Below, piece by piece: positions 1-11,945 of a DNA stretch of 64,000 nt; positions within the stretch are counted from its first letter, which is position 1, and each line of letters begins with the position of its first letter. Position numbers and translations under genes: made by a program. Below the pieces are notes generated by a model. That model saw only the letters and a list, made by a program, of their open reading frames with translations, searched no databases and was not told the origin of the DNA. Source of the stretch: Tsuneonella rigui (GTDB taxonomy: Bacteria; Pseudomonadota; Alphaproteobacteria; Sphingomonadales; Sphingomonadaceae); contig NZ_RSEL01000014.1 in the NCBI RefSeq assembly GCF_003958625.1, positions 81,045 through 145,044 of the forward strand. The letters are read 5' to 3'.

Positions 1-3253
<3,253 letters not shown>

Positions 3254-3374
3254 GGCTGTCCCCTGTCTTATGTGCGCGCACGCTTAAGCGCCCCTTGGCT
3301 GCGCGTCACCCCGCCATTCGACGAACCGCATACGCACGCGGGGGAGGGAATCGTTGCACAACGCAACGGAACAA

Positions 3375-3390
3375 TTTACGTTCGCGTCAA
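3375..3390. promoter_or_regulatory. LiuR-like operator candidate, copy 1
   Basis: The 16-mer TTTACGTTCGCGTCAA lies 12 bases before the monooxygenase start. It agrees at 14 of 16 positions with the site at 31077-31092 before the thiolase, and more loosely with the site at 26646-26661. The imperfect palindrome TTTACG..CGTmAA resembles, as I remember it, the motif of MerR-type LiuR regulators of branched-chain amino acid and acyl-CoA catabolism. No regulator gene of that type is in the window. Confidence 0.45.
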
Positions 3391-3402
3391 CCCGGGAGAG
3401 TG

Positions 3403-4896
3403 ATGATGAGCCTGACCGCCTGCGACCATGACGTGCTGATCGTCGGCGCCGGAATCTCCGGCATCGGCATGGCCGCGCACATCGAGATGATGTGCCCGCA
3501 CCGCAGCTACGCCCTGCTCGAACGGCGCGCGGACCTTGGCGGCACGTGGGACCTGTTCCGCTATCCCGGCATCCGCTCGGACAGCGACATGCACACGCTG
3601 GGCTTCAAGTTCGAACCCTGGAAGCACGAAAAATCGATCGCCGACGGGCCGGCGATCCTCGAATACCTCCATCGCATCGTCGACGAGCGCGGGATCCGTA
3701 ACAAGATCACCTACGACACCAAGGTCGTCGCGGCGGACTGGCACTCGGACGAGGCGTGCTGGCGCGTCACCACCGAGCGCGGCGGACGGCAGGAGACGGT
3801 GACCGCCAATTGGCTCTATCTGGGCACCGGCTACTACGACTACGACGACCCGTACGACGCGGGCTTCGACCTGTCGCGGTTCGAAGGTCAGGTGGTCCAC
3901 CCCCAGTTCTGGCCCAAGGACATGGACTACACCGGCAAGAACGTGGTGGTGATCGGGTCGGGCGCGACCGCGGTGACCATCGTCCCTGCGATGAGCGACA
4001 AGGCGGCCAAGGTCACCATGCTCCAGCGCACGCCGACCTGGATGTTCTCGCGCCCCGCCAAGGACGGGCTGGCGAACTTCTTGCGCAAGTGGCTGCCGGA
4101 AGAGACCGCCTACAAGATCACACGGTGGAAAAACGTGCTGCTGCAGGACGTCGCCTTCAAGCGCGCCCGCTCGGCGCCCGAGAAGGTCAAGGAAGCGCTG
4201 CACAAGCGGATCAAGGATGCGCTCGGCGACCGCTACGACGCCAAGACCTGGACCCCGCCCTACAACCCGTGGGAGCAGCGCCTCTGCCTGGTCCCCGACG
4301 ACGACCTGTTTGCCGCGATCCGGCAGGACAAGGCCGAGGTGGTCACCGGCCATATCGAGGCGTTCGAGAAGGACGCGGTGCTCTTGAAGGACGGGCGCCG
4401 TATCCCGGCCGACATCATCATCACCGCGACCGGCCTTAAGCTCGCGGTCGCGGGCAAGATCGCGATCAGCCAAGACGGCGTGCCGGTGAACTTTGCCGAG
4501 CGGTTCTACTACAAGGGGTGCATGTTCTCGAACCTGCCGAACTTCTCGGTGGTGTTCGGCTACCTCAATGCGAGCTGGACGCTGCGCGCGGACATCAATT
4601 CCGAATTCGTCTGCAAGGTACTCAACCACATGGAAGCGGTCGGCGCCAACGTTGCCGATCCGGTGCTGCCTGCCGACCATAAGCTGGAAGAGGACGACCT
4701 GTTCGATTTCTCCAGCGGCTACATCCAGCGCGGTAAGCACATCATGCCCAAGAGCGCGACCACGCTGCCGTGGCGCCTCAACCAGGACTACCGCTTCGAT
4801 CGCAAGGCGTTGGCGACCGCGCCGATTGACGACGGGGTGCTCAAGTTCGACCGGGTCGATGCGCACGCGGAGCGGCAGCTCGAAGCGGCGGAGTAA
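3403..4896 (+). CDS. Flavin-containing Baeyer-Villiger-type monooxygenase
   Basis: This is a 497-residue FAD- and NADPH-dependent monooxygenase. The first Rossmann motif (GAGISG) is at about residues 13-18, the second (VIGSGATAV) at about residue 184. Between them is the Baeyer-Villiger fingerprint FxGxxxHxxxW, seen here as FEGQVVHPQFW at residues 160-170. The family inserts one oxygen next to a ketone or oxidises soft heteroatoms; the substrate cannot be read from sequence. GGGAG at 3394-3398 serves either the ATG at 3403 or that at 3406; starting further upstream would run through the operator candidate. The gene stands alone, divergent from the amidohydrolase, and the operator suggests co-control with acyl-CoA catabolism genes at 26 and 31 kb. 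Confidence 0.88.
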   Translation: MMSLTACDHDVLIVGAGISGIGMAAHIEMMCPHRSYALLERRADLGGTWDLFRYPGIRSDSDMHTLGFKFEPWKHEKSIADGPAILEYLHRIVDERGIRNKITYDTKVVAADWHSDEACWRVTTERGGRQETVTANWLYLGTGYYDYDDPYDAGFDLSRFEGQVVHPQFWPKDMDYTGKNVVVIGSGATAVTIVPAMSDKAAKVTMLQRTPTWMFSRPAKDGLANFLRKWLPEETAYKITRWKNVLLQDVAFKRARSAPEKVKEALHKRIKDALGDRYDAKTWTPPYNPWEQRLCLVPDDDLFAAIRQDKAEVVTGHIEAFEKDAVLLKDGRRIPADIIITATGLKLAVAGKIAISQDGVPVNFAERFYYKGCMFSNLPNFSVVFGYLNASWTLRADINSEFVCKVLNHMEAVGANVADPVLPADHKLEEDDLFDFSSGYIQRGKHIMPKSATTLPWRLNQDYRFDRKALATAPIDDGVLKFDRVDAHAERQLEAAE

Positions 4897-4933
4897 GCTA
4901 GGCAGCGGCGCACAAATCGCTTAGCGCCGCCGC

Positions 4934-5698
4934 ATGGCCGCATCGGAACGCATCTGGACCGCCGCGCTCGTTGTGATCGGCGATGAGATCCTGTCGGGCC
5001 GCACGCACGACAAGAACATCGCCCAGGTCGCGAGTTGGCTGCAGGTGCAGGGCATTCGCCTTGCAGAAGTGCGGGTGGTCCCCGATGTCGAGGACCGGAT
5101 CGTCGAGGCAGTGAACGCACTGCGCGCCGCGAACGACTACCTGTTCACCACCGGCGGCATCGGCCCGACTCACGACGACATCACGGTGGACGCGATCGCC
5201 AAGGCGCTGGGTGTGCCGGTGGTCATCCACCCCGAAGCGCGCGCGATGCTCGAACGCTACTACACCGGCCGCGGCACGGCTTTGACCGAGGCGCGGCTGC
5301 GCATGGCGCGCGTGCCCGAGGGGGCAGAGCTCATCCCCAACCGCATGTCGGGCGCGCCGGGCATCCGCATCGGCAACCTGTTCATCATGGCGGGCGTGCC
5401 GCACATCACCGCAGGCATGCTCGACGCGCTGACCGGCGAGCTCGAAGGCGGCGCGCCGCTGCTCAGCCGGACGATCGGCTGCTGGGTGCCCGAGAGCGAG
5501 GTCGCCGATGTCCTGCGCGCCGCCGAGCGCGATCACGAGGGCGTGCAGATCGGCAGCTACCCCTTCTTCCGCGACGGGCGCGTGGGCGCGAACTTCGTCG
5601 TCCGCTCGACCGATGCCGAAGTGCTCGATCGCTGCGTCGCCGAATTGACGCAAGCCCTCGAAGCAGCGGGCCATCCGGTCCATCCGGACGAGATCTGA
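4934..5698 (+). CDS. CinA-type molybdopterin-binding domain protein
   Basis: The 254-residue protein matches the N-terminal half of CinA (competence/damage-inducible protein A), which has a MoaB/Mog fold. It starts IGDEILSGRTHDKN and contains the TTGGIGPTHDD loop near residue 74, both hallmarks of the family. Full-length CinA of about 410 residues carries a second, C-terminal nicotinamide-nucleotide amidase domain that is absent here, so this is the stand-alone form common in alphaproteobacteria. Homologous domains bind nucleotides and related ligands; some act as ADP-ribose pyrophosphatases. It lies 37 bases after the monooxygenase gene on the same strand, but no functional link is evident. 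Confidence 0.85.
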   Translation: MAASERIWTAALVVIGDEILSGRTHDKNIAQVASWLQVQGIRLAEVRVVPDVEDRIVEAVNALRAANDYLFTTGGIGPTHDDITVDAIAKALGVPVVIHPEARAMLERYYTGRGTALTEARLRMARVPEGAELIPNRMSGAPGIRIGNLFIMAGVPHITAGMLDALTGELEGGAPLLSRTIGCWVPESEVADVLRAAERDHEGVQIGSYPFFRDGRVGANFVVRSTDAEVLDRCVAELTQALEAAGHPVHPDEI

Positions 5699-5765
5699 GC
5701 GCCCACCACCCGTTAACGCTTCGCTGCTAAGGCCACTGTGGAGGCAGCAGGGAGCAAACCGCGCG

Positions 5766-6794
5766 GTGACGGCGGTCTATCTCACCATCGACACCGAATA
5801 CGCCGCGCACCTTCCGGGAGCGAACGGCACCCCCGGCACGCGCGCCGAGAACTTCGCCCGCTCGATCGCCTGCGAAACGCCCGCCGGCGCGGTCGGCATC
5901 ATCCACCAGATGGAGGTGATGGACGCGCACGGCCTCAAGGGCGTGTTCTTCGTCGATCCGATGCCCACGCTGCTGTGGGGCGTCGCCGCGGTCGAGGATG
6001 TCGTCGCGCCGATTGTGTCACGCGGCCACGACGTGCAGCTCCATTGTCACACCGAGTGGCTGGACCATGCCGGCGGCCGACTCACCGGAGGGCGCACCGG
6101 GCGCAACCTCAAGGACTTCGCGCTCGACGACCAGCTCCGCATTCTCGAATTTGCGCGCGATATGCTCGTCGCGGCCGGGGCACCGAAGCCGGTTGCCTTC
6201 CGCGCGGGCAACTACGGCGCGAACGACGATACTCTCGAGGCTTTGGCGGCGCTCGGGATCGCCTACGACAGCAGCCACTGCCCCGCGCTGACGGGCACCG
6301 GCGCATGCGCTATCTCGCTCACCTCGGACGACCGTCTGCCGCGCCAGCACAACGGCGTCATCGAGGTCCCGGTCGGCTGCATCGAGACCTTCGGCCGCCG
6401 GCTCCGCCACGGTCAGCTGACGGCCCTTTCGCGCCGCGAGCTGGTCGCGGCGCTCGGCCACGCGCGGGACGCCGGCGCCGCGAGCATGACGCTCGTGTCG
6501 CACAGCTTCGAGTTGCTGAGCCGTGACCGCACCAGGATCAACCGGCTGGTCGAGCGTCGTTTTCGCCGCTTCTGCGAATCTCTCGCCGCGATGCCGGGCG
6601 CGCACAGCGCCACATTCGCCGATCAACCGCCCGCGGTGCCCGAGGCAAACGACGGCTGTCCACTGCTGCCGCATCACCCAGTGCGCGGCGGCGCACGCAT
6701 TATCGAGCAGGCAATCTCCAACGCGCTCTACAGCCGCGGCGTGCGGCTCGGGGCGCAGCATGCCTTGGTCGCCAGCACCGCGCTCCTGACCTGA
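5766..6794 (+). CDS. Polysaccharide deacetylase family protein
   Basis: The 342-residue protein begins at a GTG preceded by GGGAG about 12 bases upstream. The N-terminal strand LTIDTEY supplies the acidic metal/catalytic residues, and GHDVQLHCHTEW supplies the histidines of the NodB-type deacetylase site; AFRAGNYG is a further conserved loop of the family. No signal peptide is visible. Members remove N- or O-acetyl groups from polysaccharides. The gene ends against the bidirectional terminator shared with rplA, so it is likely its own transcription unit. Confidence 0.78.
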   Translation: MTAVYLTIDTEYAAHLPGANGTPGTRAENFARSIACETPAGAVGIIHQMEVMDAHGLKGVFFVDPMPTLLWGVAAVEDVVAPIVSRGHDVQLHCHTEWLDHAGGRLTGGRTGRNLKDFALDDQLRILEFARDMLVAAGAPKPVAFRAGNYGANDDTLEALAALGIAYDSSHCPALTGTGACAISLTSDDRLPRQHNGVIEVPVGCIETFGRRLRHGQLTALSRRELVAALGHARDAGAASMTLVSHSFELLSRDRTRINRLVERRFRRFCESLAAMPGAHSATFADQPPAVPEANDGCPLLPHHPVRGGARIIEQAISNALYSRGVRLGAQHALVASTALLT

Positions 6795-6797
6795 AGG

Positions 6798-6841
6798 CAA
6801 AGAAAGAGGGCCGGCGGATCGCTCCACCGGCCCCTTCTTTT
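6798..6841. terminator. Bidirectional intrinsic terminator
   Basis: A GC-rich hairpin has arms at 6808-6817 (GGGCCGGCGG) and 6824-6833 (CCACCGGCCC). It is flanked by AAAGAAAG on the left and CTTCTTTTT on the right. It therefore gives a U-tract in both directions and can stop transcripts from both the deacetylase and rplA. Confidence 0.85.
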
Positions 6842-6861
6842 TAGTTCCTCAGGTAAAGCGC

Positions 6862-7557
6862 TTAGGCGCCCTCCACCTCGGCGGTGTCGAGCTTCAGGCC
6901 CGGGCCCATCGTGCTGGTGAGCGACACCTTCTGCACGTACTTGCCCTTGGCGCCGGCCGGCTTCGAACGCACCACCGCGCTGGTCAGCGCCGCGAAGTTC
7001 TTCTTCAGGTCCTCGTCCGAGAACGACAGCTTGCCGAGCCCCGAGTGGATGATGCCCTGCTTCTCCACGCGGAATTCGACCTGGCCGCCCTTGGCGTCCT
7101 TCACGGCCTGTTCCACGTTGGGGGTCACGGTGCCGAGCTTGGGGTTCGGCATCAGGCCCTTGGGACCGAGCACCTTACCGAGACGGCCGACGACGCCCAT
7201 CATGTCGGGGGTCGCGATCACGCGGTCATAGTCGAGGTTGCCGGCCTGCATGTCTTCCATCAGGTCTTCGGCACCGACCTTGTCGGCCCCGGCGGCGAGC
7301 GCCTTGTCGGCATTGTCGCCGCGCGCGAACACCGCGACCTTGACGGTCTTGCCGGTGCCGGCGGGCAGCGACACCATGCCGCGGACCATCTGGTCGGCGT
7401 GGCGCGGGTCGACGCCGAGGTTCATCGCGACTTCGAGAGTCTCGTCGAACTTCTTGCTGGCGTTGTCACGCAGCAGCTTCAGCGCATCGTCGAAGCTGTA
7501 GAGCGTGTCGCGGTCGATCTGGGCGAGAACCTTCGCCTTCTTGGTCAGCTTGGCCAT
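6862..7557 (-). CDS. rplA: 50S ribosomal protein L1
   Basis: The 231-residue protein is full length for bacterial L1. Conserved stretches include [33 protein letters not shown] and the glycine-rich GPGLKLD end. L1 forms the L1 stalk of the large subunit, which moves deacylated tRNA out of the E site, and it is a translational autorepressor in many bacteria. It follows rplK by four bases. Unlike the usual order it is followed by a terminator and not by rplJ-rplL-rpoB. Confidence 0.98.
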   Translation of the reverse strand: MAKLTKKAKVLAQIDRDTLYSFDDALKLLRDNASKKFDETLEVAMNLGVDPRHADQMVRGMVSLPAGTGKTVKVAVFARGDNADKALAAGADKVGAEDLMEDMQAGNLDYDRVIATPDMMGVVGRLGKVLGPKGLMPNPKLGTVTPNVEQAVKDAKGGQVEFRVEKQGIIHSGLGKLSFSDEDLKKNFAALTSAVVRSKPAGAKGKYVQKVSLTSTMGPGLKLDTAEVEGA

Positions 7558-7561
7558 CGTC

Positions 7562-7993
7562 TCAGCCCTCCACCACTTCGAGGCCCATCGAGCGCGCGGA
7601 GCCCTCGATGATCTTGGTCGCCTGGTCGATGTCGTTCGCGTTCAGGTCCGCCATCTTCAGCTCGGCGATCTTGCTCAGCTCGCTGCGCGCGATCTTGCCC
7701 GCGGTCACCTTGCCCGGCTCCTTCGAGCCCGACTTGAGGTTGGCGGCCTTCTTGATCAGGAAGCTCGCCGGCGGCGTCTTGGTGACGAAGGTGAAGCTGC
7801 GGTCGGCAAACACGGTGATGACGGTCGGAATGGGCATGCCCTTTTCCATCTCGCCGGTCGCCGCGTTGAACGCCTTGCAGAATTCCATGATGTTGACGCC
7901 GCGCTGGCCCAGGGCAGGACCGATGGGCGGCGACGGGTTGGCGGCGCCCGCGGGCACCTGCAGCTTGATATAGCCGTCGATCTTCTTGGCCAC
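7562..7993 (-). CDS. rplK: 50S ribosomal protein L11
   Basis: The 143-residue protein is full length for L11, with the N-terminal [21 protein letters not shown] motif and the C-terminal rRNA-binding domain. It binds the GTPase-associated centre of 23S rRNA. The start is GTG at 7993, preceded by a strong GAAAGGAGG ribosome binding site. It heads the rplK-rplA operon. About 225 bases of leader/promoter region separate it from the divergent protease gene at 8219. Confidence 0.98.
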   Translation of the reverse strand: MAKKIDGYIKLQVPAGAANPSPPIGPALGQRGVNIMEFCKAFNAATGEMEKGMPIPTVITVFADRSFTFVTKTPPASFLIKKAANLKSGSKEPGKVTAGKIARSELSKIAELKMADLNANDIDQATKIIEGSARSMGLEVVEG

Positions 7994-8054
7994 GAGTGGC
8001 CTCCTTTCTCACTGTCGCCTGCCGCTTGGACAGGCTCATGGTAAGCGGTCGAAC

Positions 8055-8190
8055 GAGACGCCCCGAGGCGACTCTCCCGCATGGATTCCCGGTGCTGTTG
8101 CGTGGGGAGCCGGGCCCTTACGCATGAAGGGGTCCAAAAGCAAGTCATGAGCAGGCGCCATAGGGCCGTTCATCGAACGGTGCTGGCGCC
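8055..8190. other. Structured leader region between rplK and the protease gene
   Basis: Two stem-loops are visible in the 225-base gap. The larger has outer arms GGCGCCA (8154-8160) and TGGCGCC (8184-8190), with an inner stem CCGTTC/GAACGG (8166-8171 and 8175-8180) and a three-base loop. The smaller (8055-8074) pairs GAGaCGCC with GGCGaCTC around CCGA. Both would lie in the rplKA leader transcript if transcription starts upstream of 8190. Leaders of this operon carry the L1 autoregulation site in other bacteria; I cannot confirm that here. Confidence 0.35.
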
Positions 8191-8218
8191 TCGGCTGCGG
8201 ACCCGATAGCTTAGTGCC

Positions 8219-9295
8219 ATGAGATCGACCACCTTGATTGCTCAGCCGAGGTCCTGGCTCGCAGCATGCGGCGTAATCGGGTTCGCGCTCACGAGTCCCG
8301 CGCTTGGCGCCGATGACGACGCCGCCAAGCCCAAGCCGATCGACCCCGCCGCGCACATGCCGGTTCCGACCACCGCCGAGATCGACGACAGCCTGGCGGT
8401 CGGCGGCGAGGATATTGCGGCGCGCAAGCTGCGCAGCCGGATGACGGTTGAGGTCAACGTCAACGGCACCGGCCCCTATCGGTTCGTGGTCGATAGCGGT
8501 GCGGATACCTCGGTCATCGGCACCCGCATCGCCAGCGCGCTCAACTTGCAGCATGGCGGCCGTGTGCTGCTCAACGGCGTGACCGACAGCAGCATGGTCG
8601 ACCGGGTGGTGGTGGACGAGATCGAGCTTGGCCCCACGGCGGTGCAGGACCTGCGGCTACCGGTGCTCAAGGAATACGACATCGGTGCCGAGGGCATGAT
8701 CGGCCTCGATGCGCTGGTCGAACAGCGGCTGATGCTCGATTTCGAGAAGCGCACGATCTCGGTCGACGACGCCAGCCGGCCGATGCCGCAGATGGACGGC
8801 GAGATCGTCGTCACCGCCCGGCTCAAGCGCGGGCAGCTTATCCTCACCCAGGTCAAAGCGGGACAGACCCAGGTCGATGCGGTGGTCGACACCGGTTCGG
8901 AAGTCACCATCGGCAACACCGCGCTCCGCGATAAGCTGATGAAGCGCTACTCGGGCAAGGTCGAGAAGATCCAAGTCGCTGGGGTGACGGGCGTCGTCTC
9001 CGACCTTGAGCTCATTCGCATTCCCGAGCTCAAGCTGGGATCGGTCACGTTGCAGAATGTCCCGATCGCCTTCGCCGACGTGACGCCGTTCGAGGTATTC
9101 GGGATCAGCCACAAGCCGTCGCTGCTGCTCGGCACCGACCTGATGGAGACCTTTCGCAAGGTCAGCCTGGATTTCCGCGCGCGCAAGGTGCGGTTCCAGT
9201 TGCGCAAGTGCAACGTGACCAACGTGCGCATCGCGACGATGCCGGAATATGCCAGCCGGCTGAGCAGCCTGAACGAAGCGGTCTGCGCGCGCTGA
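8219..9295 (+). CDS. Secreted retropepsin-like aspartic protease (two domains)
   Basis: The 358-residue protein has an N-terminal signal sequence ending at about SPALGADDD. It then has two tandem pepsin/retropepsin-type domains, each with its own active-site loop: [11 protein letters not shown] with Asp92 and [11 protein letters not shown] with Asp224. Retroviral-type enzymes are single-domain homodimers, so two loops in one chain suggest an intramolecular pair. Bacterial members are periplasmic and poorly characterised. The gene lies on the opposite strand between nusG and rplK, interrupting the usual ribosomal order. Confidence 0.85.
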   Translation: MRSTTLIAQPRSWLAACGVIGFALTSPALGADDDAAKPKPIDPAAHMPVPTTAEIDDSLAVGGEDIAARKLRSRMTVEVNVNGTGPYRFVVDSGADTSVIGTRIASALNLQHGGRVLLNGVTDSSMVDRVVVDEIELGPTAVQDLRLPVLKEYDIGAEGMIGLDALVEQRLMLDFEKRTISVDDASRPMPQMDGEIVVTARLKRGQLILTQVKAGQTQVDAVVDTGSEVTIGNTALRDKLMKRYSGKVEKIQVAGVTGVVSDLELIRIPELKLGSVTLQNVPIAFADVTPFEVFGISHKPSLLLGTDLMETFRKVSLDFRARKVRFQLRKCNVTNVRIATMPEYASRLSSLNEAVCAR

Positions 9296-9316
9296 GCCGA
9301 CGGCCCGGCGCGCGGC

Positions 9317-9853
9317 TTACTTGACCAGTTCGACTTCCTCGAAGCCCAGCTCGACCGGGGTCGCGCGGCCGAAGATCGACACGCTGACCTTGACCCGCTG
9401 CTTGTCGAAGTCGAGCTCCTCGACCACGCCGTTGAAGCTCGCGAACGGGCCGGCGTTGACCTTGACCTGGTCGCCGATTTCGTAATCGACGTGGACTTGC
9501 CGCTTGGGCGCGGCCTTGGCTTCTTCCATCCCGCCGAAATAGCGGGCTGCATCTCGTTCCGAGATCGCCTGCGGCTTGTTGCCCGAGCCCAGGAAGCCGG
9601 TCACCTTCGGGGTGTTCTTGACGAGGTGGTAGACGTCGTCGGTCATCACCAGCTTGGCGAGGACGTAGCCGGGCATGAACTTGCGCTCGACCTGCACCTT
9701 CTTGCCGCGCTTGACCTCGGTCACCGTTTCGGTCGGGACTTCGACCGCCTCGACCGCGTCGGACAGGCCGAGCCGCTCGGCCTCCGAGATGATCGCGTCG
9801 CGAACCTTGTTCTCGAAGCCGGAATAGGCGTGGATGATGTACCAGCGGGCCAT
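9317..9853 (-). CDS. nusG: Transcription termination/antitermination protein NusG
   Basis: The 178-residue protein starts [17 protein letters not shown], the NusG NGN domain, and ends with the KOW domain ([16 protein letters not shown]). It binds RNA polymerase to suppress pausing and links it to Rho or to the ribosome. It follows secE by 25 bases on the same strand, so secE-nusG is an operon. Confidence 0.98.
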   Translation of the reverse strand: MARWYIIHAYSGFENKVRDAIISEAERLGLSDAVEAVEVPTETVTEVKRGKKVQVERKFMPGYVLAKLVMTDDVYHLVKNTPKVTGFLGSGNKPQAISERDAARYFGGMEEAKAAPKRQVHVDYEIGDQVKVNAGPFASFNGVVEELDFDKQRVKVSVSIFGRATPVELGFEEVELVK

Positions 9854-9878
9854 GGGTGCGTGTTTACCTGTGAAAGCG

Positions 9879-10073
9879 TCAGGCGAGCGACAGCAGCCAG
9901 CGCATGATCGCGCCGAACAGAGTGTCGATGCCGAGGAAGAAGACCGAGAGGATGACCATCATGATGGCGACGAAGATCGCGGTGCGAACCGTCTCTTCAC
10001 GGCTCGGCCACACCACCTTGCGCGCTTCGGCGCGCACCTGGTTGAAGAATTCCGCCGGGCTGGTCTTGGCCAT
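9879..10073 (-). CDS. secE: Preprotein translocase subunit SecE
   Basis: The 64-residue protein has the short single-span form of SecE. It carries the conserved amphipathic stretch RAEARKVVWPSREET followed by one transmembrane helix (AIFVAIMMVILSVFFLGI). It clamps the SecY channel in the inner membrane. The ATG at 10073 was chosen because it gives MAKTSPAEFF, the family N-terminus; the frame stays open further upstream but without family features. Confidence 0.96.
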   Translation of the reverse strand: MAKTSPAEFFNQVRAEARKVVWPSREETVRTAIFVAIMMVILSVFFLGIDTLFGAIMRWLLSLA

Positions 10074-10232
10074 GATAACGTCAGCTCTCGCCTGCAAATG
10101 GATGTGCTGCTTCCTCGGGATCGGGTCGCCTCTTACAAGTAAGGAACCGAGCCGCCCCGGTTCAAGGTACCGGGAGGGTAGGCAGGCGCTCCATCTGTCG
10201 GAAAAAGCGGGATCGCCATTAGGCCCCGCTCC

Positions 10233-10278
10233 AGCCAAAATCAAGCCGCGCCGCAGGCCCGGCGGCCCGCGGCGCGGC
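10233..10278 (-). terminator. Intrinsic terminator of the 49-residue gene
   Basis: On the minus strand a perfect 10-bp inverted repeat (arms 10269-10278 and 10245-10254, GCCGCGCCGC/GCGGCGCGGC) is followed by TTGATTTTGG. It lies about 30 bases after the stop of the small gene at 10307 and before the secE leader. Confidence 0.7.
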
Positions 10279-10306
10279 TCATCGCGTTTGCAAAGCGTGT
10301 TGGGGC

Positions 10307-10456
10307 TCAGCGCCAGCCGAACAGACGGGCGAGGAACCCAGGCTCTTCCATCGGCCGAATGGGCCCGTGCATCTGATAGCGCATCGACGCGTCATGGAAC
10401 GGGCGGGGCTGCACCCAGGTATCGGGCCTGCTGCTGCGGTAAGAAAGACCAGACAT
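10307..10456 (-). CDS. Small uncharacterised protein (49 aa) behind an EcfG-type promoter
   Basis: The frame encodes 49 residues, from MSGLSYRSSRPDTW to FLARLFGWR. It is rich in Arg, Pro and aromatic residues, with no signal peptide or membrane helix. I do not recognise a family. It looks like a real gene for three reasons seen in the sequence: an AGGGA ribosome binding site eight bases before the ATG at 10456, a perfect GGAAC-N17-CGTT promoter at 10502-10527, and an intrinsic terminator just after it. It is therefore a monocistronic small gene, probably induced by general stress. Confidence 0.62.
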   Translation of the reverse strand: MSGLSYRSSRPDTWVQPRPFHDASMRYQMHGPIRPMEEPGFLARLFGWR

Positions 10457-10501
10457 GCGTATAATTCCCTGAACCGAATTGCCCCTCCGGCTATCGCGTA
10501 C

Positions 10502-10527
10502 AACGTTTCCCCGAGCGCGGTGGTTCC
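10502..10527 (-). promoter_or_regulatory. EcfG (general stress) promoter of the small gene
   Basis: Read on the minus strand, GGAAC (10527-10523) and CGTT (10505-10502) are separated by exactly 17 bases. This matches the EcfG/SigEcfG consensus GGAAC-N16/17-CGTT of alphaproteobacteria. The start codon of the 49-residue gene lies 45 bases downstream. Confidence 0.7.
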
Positions 10528-10531
10528 CGGG

Positions 10532-11443
10532 CTAACGCTTGCTAACGCGCTGATTCTCGGGAGAATCGCGGTCGCTCATCGCAAGCATCGCCTTGATGTG
10601 TCGAAGCTTATCGGGGTTGCGCACGATGTAGAGCGCGGTGATCTTTCCATCGCGGACCTCGAGCGCGGTTGTCTGCAAGATTGCCCCGCGGTCGATGCTG
10701 ACGAAGCCGGGAAGACCATCGATCATAACGATGCGCAGCAGTTGCGGCCGATATGCCGCCTTGCGCGCCAGCCCCTGGAACAGGCGGAGCACACGGTCCA
10801 TTCCGCGGACGACATTGCGGAAGGCGACGACTCTGCCGCCGCCATCGGAGAATACGGCGACTTCGTCGGCAAGAATACCGCTCAGGGTCTTGAGGTCGCC
10901 TTTCGTGCTCGCCTCATGAAACGCGCGCACGAGCTCCGACGCGCTTTGCGGTGACAGCGTGTACCGCGGCCTCGCCTCGCGGACGTGGCGGCGGGCACGG
11001 GAAGCAAGCTGGCGAACGGCGGCCGGTTCGCGTTCGAGGACGGCGGCCACCTCGTTCAGCGGCGTATCGAAAATGTCGTGCAGCAGGAAAGCAGCGCGTT
11101 CGAGCGGTGAAAGCCGCTCCATCGCCATCATGAGCGTCAGAGTGACATCGTCGGCTACGGCCTCTTCGCTGGCCTGCTGGAGGAGCGGCTCCGGCAACCA
11201 CGCGCCGACATATTCCTCGCGCCGCGCCCGCGCCGACTTTAGTCGATCCAGGCAGAGGCGAGTCGCGATCCGGGTCAGGTAGGCCTCCGGCACATCGATT
11301 TTGCCATCGACCGCCGCCCAGCGCGGCCAGGCATCCTGGACGACATCCTCGGCTTCGCTCAGCGAGCCCAGCATGCGATAAGCGAGGCGCAGCAGCCGGG
11401 GCCGCTGCGCCTCGAAATCGCTCAGGCGGGTATCAGGCTGCAT
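10532..11443 (-). CDS. ECF41-type RNA polymerase sigma factor with SnoaL-like C-terminus
   Basis: The 303-residue protein has sigma regions 2 and 4 in the first 180 residues, then a SnoaL/NTF2-like extension. It carries the three signatures I know for the ECF41 group: WLPEP in the linker, DGGGR in the extension and NPDKL near the C-terminus. In this group the extension acts as a fused regulator in place of a separate anti-sigma factor. The ATG at 11443 overlaps the end of the upstream carboxymuconolactone-decarboxylase-like gene by 11 bases, so the two are translationally coupled. The operon is preceded by a canonical ECF41 promoter, implying autoregulation. Confidence 0.88.
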   Translation of the reverse strand: MQPDTRLSDFEAQRPRLLRLAYRMLGSLSEAEDVVQDAWPRWAAVDGKIDVPEAYLTRIATRLCLDRLKSARARREEYVGAWLPEPLLQQASEEAVADDVTLTLMMAMERLSPLERAAFLLHDIFDTPLNEVAAVLEREPAAVRQLASRARRHVREARPRYTLSPQSASELVRAFHEASTKGDLKTLSGILADEVAVFSDGGGRVVAFRNVVRGMDRVLRLFQGLARKAAYRPQLLRIVMIDGLPGFVSIDRGAILQTTALEVRDGKITALYIVRNPDKLRHIKAMLAMSDRDSPENQRVSKR

Positions 11444-11903
11444 CGGCGCGCATTGTCGCACCGCGCGGCGGATGGGCAACACGGAAGCCGACCTGGAGCC
11501 GGTTCCAGACATTGATCGCGCCGATGGCGAAGGTCAGTTGCACCCGTTCCCCTTCGTCGAATTGGGCCGCGAGGGCATCATATGCTTCTTCACTCGCCCC
11601 ATCGTCCGCCACGCGGGTCAGCGCCTCGGTCCAGCCCAGCGCCGCTCGCTCGCGATCGGAATAGAGATAGGAGTCGCGCCACGCGCTCAGGAGGTAAAGC
11701 TTCATTTCGTCGACGCCGCGCTTCCGCAAGTCGGTGGTGTGCATGTAGATGCAAAAGGCGCAGCCGTTGATCTGCGACGCGCGCAGCTTGACGAGTTCAA
11801 GCAGCTCCGGATCGATCGCCTGGGCGAGCGCTTGTTCGAGTGCGACCATCGCCTTGAAGCCGGCGGGAAAGAGGGCGGATGGATTGTCGAGGCGGGGGGT
11901 CAA
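11433..11903 (-). CDS. Carboxymuconolactone decarboxylase/AhpD-like protein (ECF41 partner)
   Basis: The 156-residue protein carries the redox motif CAFCxxxH (Cys48, Cys51, His55) typical of AhpD-like alkylhydroperoxidases. The start is a TTG at 11903, chosen because AAGGAGA lies six bases upstream and no ATG or better GTG is available; the resulting N-terminus TPRLDNPSALFPAGFKAM is typical of the family. ECF41 sigma factors are regularly encoded next to a carboxymuconolactone decarboxylase, oxidoreductase or epimerase gene. Here that partner is first in the operon and overlaps the sigma gene. Confidence 0.85.
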   Translation of the reverse strand: MTPRLDNPSALFPAGFKAMVALEQALAQAIDPELLELVKLRASQINGCAFCIYMHTTDLRKRGVDEMKLYLLSAWRDSYLYSDRERAALGWTEALTRVADDGASEEAYDALAAQFDEGERVQLTFAIGAINVWNRLQVGFRVAHPPRGATMRADAA

Positions 11904-11945
11904 GATCGGTCTCCTTGTCACAAGCGTCGAAGCGCTCGAAACCAA

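Noticed and set aside
3367..3381. GAAC-N7-GTTC before the monooxygenase as a LexA box
   Set aside because: The alphaproteobacterial LexA site is a direct repeat GTTC-N7-GTTC; this is inverted and lies within the LiuR-like site.
3376..4866. A 496-codon open frame on the minus strand opposite the monooxygenase
   Set aside because: It is a high-GC antisense shadow; its translation is low in family-like motifs, while the plus strand shows the full monooxygenase fingerprint.
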